A stretch of 64,000 nucleotides of DNA from Cliona cf. orientalis (lineage: Eukaryota > Porifera > Demospongiae > Clionaida > Clionaidae), in contig OZ005693.1 of NCBI GenBank assembly GCA_963930775.1, positions 6,758,001 to 6,822,000 of the forward strand, written 5' to 3'. How positions within the stretch are numbered: position 1 is the stretch's first letter; every line of letters starts with the position of its first letter. The notes beneath the pieces are model-generated. The model was not told the origin of the DNA. It worked only from the letters and a program-made list of their open reading frames with translations, and searched no databases. Made by a program: the position numbers and the translations under genes. This document shows positions 45,601 to 54,600 of the stretch, in pieces.

Positions 45601-48600
45601 AATCCGTCTGAGAAGCTAGTGTTTGTGCCTGTAGCTAGTGCCAAGGCTGGCACTCGCAGAGATCGTCTTCTTGTAGCGTGTAGTGCTCGAAGGCTAGAGA
45701 TATAGCATCTTATGTCACGGGGTCAATTCACTTCCGCTGACCCTCCGTGACGGACGTACGGACGGACGGACGGACGGACGGACGGACAACTACTAGTGTC
45801 ATGCAGGGCCTGTTTGGGGTGAGCCTGAGCTGAGCCTCTGAATGTCTAGCTGAGCTGCGACTAGAAAACTTTAATAAAGCCATAGCACGATAGATCTTGA
45901 AGACCACTGATACAGATCCAAGCAAACAATGACAGACAGTCTCATATAGTGTCGTGTAGGCCTGTAGGTCTACAGCTGTACGATAGACTATTCCCCTCCA
46001 TCCTACAGTGCCGACTGCCTCTGTTTTCAGAGTCATCAGTGAGCAGCACGTCTAATCTATCTTTATCGCGTTCTTTAATAGCTGGTCCCGTTGGGCTGTT
46101 GAGCTGATAACGAGCTCTGCCTCGCTTTCTCCTCTTTTGGAGCCTTCTCTTAGTACGACGCAGTACACGTACGGTACCGGTACTGAGTAGCCTCGTCCCC
46201 AGGCTCCCGTCATGTTCTCAATGTTGCACGCACTGAGCTTGCTTGATCAATGCAAGCACGAGTGTAAATTTGCAATTCGCTAAATCAGAACGACGTATAT
46301 ACGGTCCGTGTCCCAAGCATGAGAATGCGCAATAGAATATTTCGCGTTTATGCCCATAGAGATCACTGGGTATATAATTTCGCGTGACGGACGTACCATA
46401 CATATAACATAATATATGGATTGCGAGCGTTTGTCTCGTCTATGTGGGGCTCGCTCAGGCTCGCCCCAATAATTTTAATATATGATGGTACGTCGGTCAC
46501 CAATAGCTAGCTATGGACATAAACGCGAAATAGTCTATTGCACATTCTCATGCCTGACATGGACTATGGGCCGTATATGTGCCATTCTAATTTAGCGAAT
46601 TGCAGATCGCCATCGATCATGCAGCATCGATCATCATAAACGAACCACGGCCACGTGTAAGTCAGAGAAAAGTAAGGCTGCAAAGGAGGACAGAGCTCGT
46701 CATCCACCCCAGTCAGCGCGAGGAGCGGCTAAGAAGGTAATCGAGATAGCTCACTGAGCCTGACTGTACAACACAGGCAGCTATCATCGGTGGCTGTCTA
46801 CCAAGTTGCCAGGGTCAAGTGGCATAAATGGCACCCAATTTCCAGACAGAATACATATCACCGGAGGGGCCTCTAGGGCAGGCACACGGCAACTATGGCT
46901 CTCATGGTCTGCTTGGATCTGTGTCAGTGCCGGGTCCACCGTGCTATGTCTTTAAACTTCTTGTAGCACTCCAGTTCACACTCGCTCAGGCTCGCCCCAA
47001 ACAGACCCTGCATGTATACTAGTATATCAAGGTTTGTATGGGCATCTGGGTGGTATGCTGTGAGTTTGGGTGCTTTATACCCCTTTTGTATATCACAGTA
47101 CAGACCTTACTGCTTAGCCCAGTAAATAACGGCAGAAAATGAAACAGAGAGGAATAGACTACTGTACTTACTCTAATACTACGTATGGAAAAAATAATTT
47201 CTTTTTTGAAAAATGCGCGCTTTTCTGGTAAAGGTCGTCAATCGCTCCGTATGTACACATTATGAGAATTTGAAAAATGCTAATTTCTTACGTTAGATTG
47301 GATCATACGTTGTATTTGATTAACTACGGTATGCTTGTTTGCATTTGCGATCTGTTTGTGTTCCATTTTGGAATGTAAAACGGTATGGATGGTAGCGAAA
47401 ATAGCTGGGTTTTTTATCACTACTGCATACCGTGGGTCAGGTTTCAATTGCGAACTGCGAATTTTCTACGTTTCGCAATTAATAGTACGGTACAGAGTCG
47501 TCCATCACAATTATTGGATTCGCAATTTGGCCTGACTTGACTAGAACACAATCATTAAACTACGAAATTAAAACCCGTCCTACGGTATAGTTTCATGTAG
47601 GCACTGTCATTATATCTGATAAACACAGAAAGATGCCGAGCAAACTGTGAAGAATGTGGTCTGTATACATACATACATTTCTTATGAAGTCGAGTGCTGC
47701 TTTTTCAGCACTGGAAGTGGTGTGTGTTATTTAGAATCTTTTTCTTCATAATCATACAAGTACATGCATGTTTGATGTAACAATCATGCTAATATGTGCG
47801 AGTTACTTACAGCACGTAAGCTCACATACTCAGAGAAAATCTGAACAGTATCATATCTCTCTAGCTGTATGTCAACCGTTAATACAGTGTGCATGCAGCA
47901 GCACAAACTTTGAACTTATCATTGGCACAGACTACTCCCCACGACACAGGTAAGCAGTGCAGCAGCTGCTCAAGCTCACCACTGCAGTGGTGATGTTCTC
48001 ACTCTGCTCAAATGTCAAATATCCCACCAGAGCATGACAAAGAACAGACCTCGATCATTTCTTGCTTCGCTTGAGGCTTGATGGCCTGCTGAGCAAGCCT
48101 CTCGAAATGCACAGCGCTTTGTGCCATTTGTTCCAGAATGCATCTCTATGGCCACCATGTGCACACGGTACTGCAATTCTGGCCAATCGTGGGCCTTTTG
48201 AACTAGTAGCAGAGCGCATCTTTTATGTCCTCCAGGTAAGGATACAGAGTATAAAAAATTGATCATCTGAAAATGTTTTCATTGTACATGTACATGTATA
48301 GTCGGGAGCATATGAGCCGCCGCGAAGGAGCGTCCGACTTATATACGTGTCAGATGTGCTAGGCGAAGTTCATTAGCAATGCTTGACCTTATATGGAGTG
48401 GCCAGCTGCAGGGTATTTCCATTGGTTAAGCTCCATAGTGATAGCACCGCCTGTAGTGCACAGTCTACAACCACACTACAGACTAAGTCAATTAGCTAGT
48501 ACAGTGTGGCTTGTACAAAAGTAATCTGCTATGCACCACACCAGCTGCACGTTCCAAATAAGGAAGTGCAGCCTTGAGTACTTCGCCTAACCAGGAGCAT

Positions 48601-51600
48601 ATGAGCCGCCCTTCGGGCGGCTCATATGCTCCTGGCCTAACACATACTACAGCCAACCCTACGGTAGTCAGACGCTCCTTCGCCGCCCTTCGGGCGGCTC
48701 ATATGCTCCTGGTATAGTCTAACCAATATTGTCTTGGAGCAAATGAAAATATCCACACATTTACATGTACCTTGTAACAAGTTACATGTGTACATGCACA
48801 TGCGTACATGAACATGTGACATACTAGCTTACCTTACGAAGATGATCATACTTGAAAGAGCGCTTTGCTCTTGGGTCAAGGAATCGTGAACCTTCAATTT
48901 TTCCATGAGTTGTAACCAACACCTTTGCAGAGGGTTAAAACTTTGATAACATGACCGTAACATGATGGAGTCACAAGACCATGTAAGTTAGGATATGCCA
49001 TATACGTACATGTATATGTACAAATGTAATACATTACATAAAAGTAGGTAAATAACTCAGAGCAAATAAAATTTCTACATTCACGATCCATGCCAGAATG
49101 CATATATATCTATCATCACCCGAAACTTCCATGGAAACAATCAGGCACAGTGAATGCCTGAACCAATGCTGAACCAACCCTTTTTTCTTTTGAAAAAAGT
49201 CAGTCATTTTTTCCAGGGCTAACTCAGGACTGCTTTGACCTCTCGCCTAAGCTACGTACATCTCCAGCGACAAATATACTTTTCTGTGGGTATGAGGTAA
49301 TAATGGTGTATTCTATGATGAAACCTATGTATTGCAAGATAATTAAGGGCCTCGATGGAGCCTTTATGACACTTAAAAATTGACAAACACCGTACTTAAT
49401 CTAATACTACGTATGGAAAAAAAGAACTTCAATTTTGGAAAAACGCGTGCTTTTCTGGTAAAGGTTATCAATCGCTCCATGTATACACGTTGTGAGAATT
49501 CATAAAATCCTAATTTCTTGCGTTAAATTGGATCATATGTTGTATTCGATTAACTACAGTATATGTCGAGTACCAAACGCATGTATTCTGCAAATACCTT
49601 AAAAGCTGCATGCTGCTGGTAACTTCTTAGCTTGGGCCCTCTTTCGCGAGAGTACGGTACATGCAATGATCATTAACATCTCAATGTTCGATGAATCAGT
49701 GGGGTGTGCTTAACAACAAAATTTACCAACATGTCCTTGCAACCATACCTGGTTCTCGCCCACTTTAGCTGGAGTAAACTGTTCAGTATTATACTCACTA
49801 AAAGCACTGAAAAGAATGTAAACATATAATACATGCTGCATTGCAATAATAACTGACACACCTTGCACTTCCTTCTTTCAGTAGGTGATCATTATCAAGC
49901 AACACCCTTACATCTACATGTATATTGGAGCACCAATGTTATCTTATTCTAGGCTACAGTGTACGTGCATATATACAGCAAGTGGGTACCACCAGTTCTC
50001 AATGAGCTTCCTTTGACTTGTATGCCATCTGCATTCTTGCAGCTACACCACTGCACAGCTAGTGCTGATACATATATGATACATATATAATTTTGCAAAA
50101 GTAGTGCATGCAGTAGTACTAAAAATAGTTGCGAGTGCAAATCTTTGCAAACTTTCAGTAATTCTCTCAATATGATTTTTAAGAATGCGACTGTGGAGAA
50201 AATGAAATGGTCGATGTTCGTTCAGGTTTCCAACTAAACCATACGTTATTTGTATTACTGTGCAATAATTTATAATTTTCGTATCAAACACTATCCATTA
50301 GGTGGGCAATGGCTCAATTCATCACACGCTCATTCGTGCTACTCGCTGCTCAATTACTTTTCCTATAACCTTCTTCTACATCAGCAAGGACTCGAATGGC
50401 AGCCACGGTGTGGCTACTAGTTGAGAGTAATGACCATGCACACTAATATTCATGCTGTAGAAGAAGGTTATAGGAGAAAGAATTTGTTGTAGAAAGTACA
50501 TTGTGAAGGATGTTTCGTTACTCTTTCTTGCACCTACCATCGAGAACGAGTAGCGAGGTTAGTTTACGTGAGCACGCTCTACTCAAACGGTAGAGGAACA
50601 ATCAGCTTGACATCCATATCAACAGTGAATTACATGACATATCAAACTCATCCAAATGCCCTCTCCAAAAACCTCTTTTCGAAGCTCCAAGTCTTTGTCA
50701 CATGCATGTATACCAATAGAAGCTGCAACCCCAATTCGTAGCCGCCCTCGAAGAGTAGCCACATGCATGCACGAACAGTTAAATGGGCGTAGCCACGATT
50801 GCAAGCCATGAATGATCCTTAGAAAAAGTCCTTGGCTTGGTTCTGCTGCTTATTCATTGATCATCTATCTTGAATATTTGAAAATCAGTCATGAAAAATG
50901 AGTCTATCATGTCAATGTCACCAAGAGGTGTCGTTCCAAATTAATAAAAACTGCCCTCGATTAGTAGCTGCACTCCAGCAAGGTTGAAATTAATAGTAGC
51001 CGCGGCTAGTATTCGAATAAATATGGTATTCCAGTAAGACGTTAGCCCCCCTTAAAGTCTAGAAAGTTCTGATTCCCCCACCCCCCGACAATTTTCTAGA
51101 AAAATCCCTGGGTATGTGTAATGCAATCCAACACACCAAAAACTCACCATTAAACACTTCGTTAAATTCTCCAGGAGGAGCATTCTTGATAAAGTTTGAA
51201 GCAATGCGGATCTAAATAGATAGTTATCACACATAAGGATACATAATATTACTACAGGAGAAAGGTTACAGCCATCTTGACTAACTTGTATGAGTATCTC
51301 ACAATGAACATGCACATAGTACATGAGCGATACATGCATGAGTCGATGAGAGATTACAATATACATGCAAAGACACAACCACACACACCACTCTATCCAG
51401 CCGAGAAATGAGCGAACCATATTTTATCCTATCCTACGCAACGCAAAGTTTACTCGGCATGCGTATACAGCTACAACTATTGCTGTGCACTACGTATACA
51501 CTAATGAGGACTGCCAGCCAGTCAGTTCATAACTACTAGTGTCATGCAGGACCCAGGCATGAGAATGTGCAATATAGAATAATTCGTGTTTATGTTCATA

Positions 51601-54600
51601 GAGCCATGCAGGGCATATACATGTATTTCATGTGACGGACGTACACAATATAATATTGGGGCAGTTATATTGGGGCGAGCCTGAGTGAGCCCCACATAAA
51701 TGGTACAGCTGTGAAGAAAGCCAACTGACACAATTCCATAGTACCTCAGAAAGGATTATAAGACTGAACCAGTCTTTGTACTAGCTGGCACTACAAGGCA
51801 GTTGACAGCTGTGGAGAGGGAGGCAATCAAGCACCTGAGCACAGGGTCCTGTTTACCAAGTGGGTTGGTGCTGTGGGAGCTAAGACTGGCACCAGATGGG
51901 TCAGAAAATGACATTGGACTGGATGACTACAGCATGGTTGCCATATGAAGATCCATTTTCAGATGAAGAGGAGGGAGATGTAGATGGGGGAGGCAGGTGA
52001 AGACATATAGGAGTGGAACAGATTAGCTAAGAATTAGCAACCGTTTAACATCTAAACTCATAGAAATTACCGGCACTTTTTTATAGAACTAATGATGTTG
52101 TTTTTCTTTTGCTGAATTTGGGATTATTTATTAACCTTCGGCGCATGCGCCATATGTAGGGTTGCGGCAGTCATTTGTCTGTCTATTACCATGAAATCTG
52201 CTGCCTACCTCATTTATACGTTGAAAGCAAGGTGTCGGAGTTCTTTGTGATGTTTTCTAGTCTTTACCATGTGGCTTTCACTGAATTTCGTTCAAGAGTG
52301 CTGGTCGTGGCCACCTTCCTCACTCCCTGGAGAACTTTCAATGGACAAAAGAGACAGCAATGGCTTCTCTTCAACTCAAAGGGTAAATATGGTTAGCAAT
52401 AGATCCACAAGATAAACGACTCATCACCGATCATAGCACTCCAGCAGAAAAGCTTCTTGGCTTTCTGTGCAGGTACACTCATCACTGATCATAGCACTCC
52501 AGCAGAAAAGCTTCTTGGCTTTCTGTGCAGGTACATGTATAAATATCTATAGCCGAAACAGCACTACTGCTGTATGGTATGTGATACTGCTGCATATTTA
52601 ACATGTACGTTATTGTGGTTACAGTGCTATACTCTCTGGCTAACTTGCAACACAACGTGCTGGGATCAATATGAGTAGTAATAATTATTGCAAATTAGCA
52701 TGTAATACTGCTCAGTGCACTTGTGCCGAGTTTCGCACTATGGTGCTCGTTGTTAAAGGTAGGATCTTTTATGATTGTTGTGGCTTTAGAAAAAGGTAAT
52801 TTATGGTTAAGTTAGTGTATACTGGAGGGTCCACTTTCCACATGCAGCATCGCTGTCTATTTTCACCCAACCAGTAAAGGTGTAAACACAGTCCTTTACT
52901 ACCAATAACTTTATAAGATATTCTTCCATCACATCCAAGAAAGAACAGGAAGTCTCAAAAATAATTCTCTGGGAACATGGCCCATGATCATACCCAACTT
53001 TAATAAGCATACAGCACAATGATCCTGCTCATATGCTGGCTCTCTCTGCACTTCTATTATCCTCTCTCCAATCCTTGTACACAAGGTGCCCTTCAATGTT
53101 ACTTTCATGAGTCCAGATCATGTGCTATCTGCTTGTCATGATCACAAGTCAAGTTGTGAAAAGTGTGCACAACTAATGGGCGGTGCTAAAACTCACTCTT
53201 TTAAACTTTTCTGTAAGCGCGAGCTTCCTTACCACTCAGATTTAAGTGCATGTGCTCAATAACCCAAGTATAATGAATATTACACTGAGTTAATTATGGA
53301 GTGTCCGGCGCTGCCAGGGTTGGTGTAACAAGAACAAGTGTACTAGTTACTTTCACTACATCATTGCAGACTTACTATAATTGTGTAAATTAAAAATTAA
53401 TAAAAGATTTTAAGCTTGGAGGGAAAGGTTCTGGTACCTTCACCTTTCTATGGCATCTAAATTTGCAGGGCCTGCAAAGGGCCCCTCAACATGATAACAT
53501 CCAAGCATTAATCCAATTACTGATAATTAGGGGCAAGATTATAACGGAAAGAGTGCAGGTGCAGATGCCTCAATAACAATAATATGTGCTTGCTCCCATA
53601 ATAATACAAATTGCGGGGCTTAAGAATAATTAACTAGTGTAAGTGTGCAGCCTGGGACCCTGTACACCCACCAAAACAACCACTTTCCAAATGGTCAGTG
53701 CATGGTGTAGATACGTGATGATGACTCGAACTGTTCAACGAACATTAAATCATAACTACCTATACATTCTAAAAAGTAAATATATATAATAAGAAACAAG
53801 CTGCCACTTTTCTTTAGCATTTACTTAATATAGCAAAACTTATTCAATGACAAAAATAAACACAAACAAGTATAAAACAATCAGAAGAAATAGGGATAGC
53901 AGTAGGCTTGTCCCCAGGCCCTTTTTTTTTTGGTATACATCATTTGCCGGTACTCTAAGAATCTTAAAGGCATAGTACACTTCCTCTTTGACATTAAGCT
54001 CAAGTGGCATAGAAATGGAAGTTTAAGTGAGGTTTTGAGGGAGCTCTAGAGACGTCACCGTGTAGATAAGCAAAGTGTATGTTGACTTCTACGGATATTC
54101 TTACGGAAGTTTGACACAAACAGTGTACAAGGCCCTTTGTCCTCTCCACTCAAAGGACCAGGGGGATGAGAAAGTCTCAATACCCTGCAGCGTTGAGTTC
54201 TTTCAGGACAAGCATGTGGAGGGAGGATCTGGGAAACTGCCTGGTATCATTTTGGATCCCGATTATGCAAGATGTACATGTACATGACATCAAATGTTGG
54301 GCTCCATCTACACGATGTTAAGAGACAGCCAGGAAACGTTTCTTTGCTGTTAAGCGATCGAGCTAAAAACCTTTTCTGCAACCTTCGAAAGTTATCCAGA
54401 ACTATAAGTATGTTTAATGTCACAATCATGGGATAATGTGGCTAGCATGCATGATCACCTATTAACAGTACATGCTCACAAAACATAGAGACATAGTTCA
54501 TGCACAAACAGTATCCTGAAGATTGCCCACTAGTACCGTGCGCATGCGCAGATGGAAGGGGTTGCAGAGGCCACACCCCTTGGCAAGCAAGCGCAAAGCA

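Noticed and set aside
46656-46735. [14 protein letters not shown]-type stretch before GTAATC
   Set aside because: Low-complexity charged sequence in repeats; no supporting exon.
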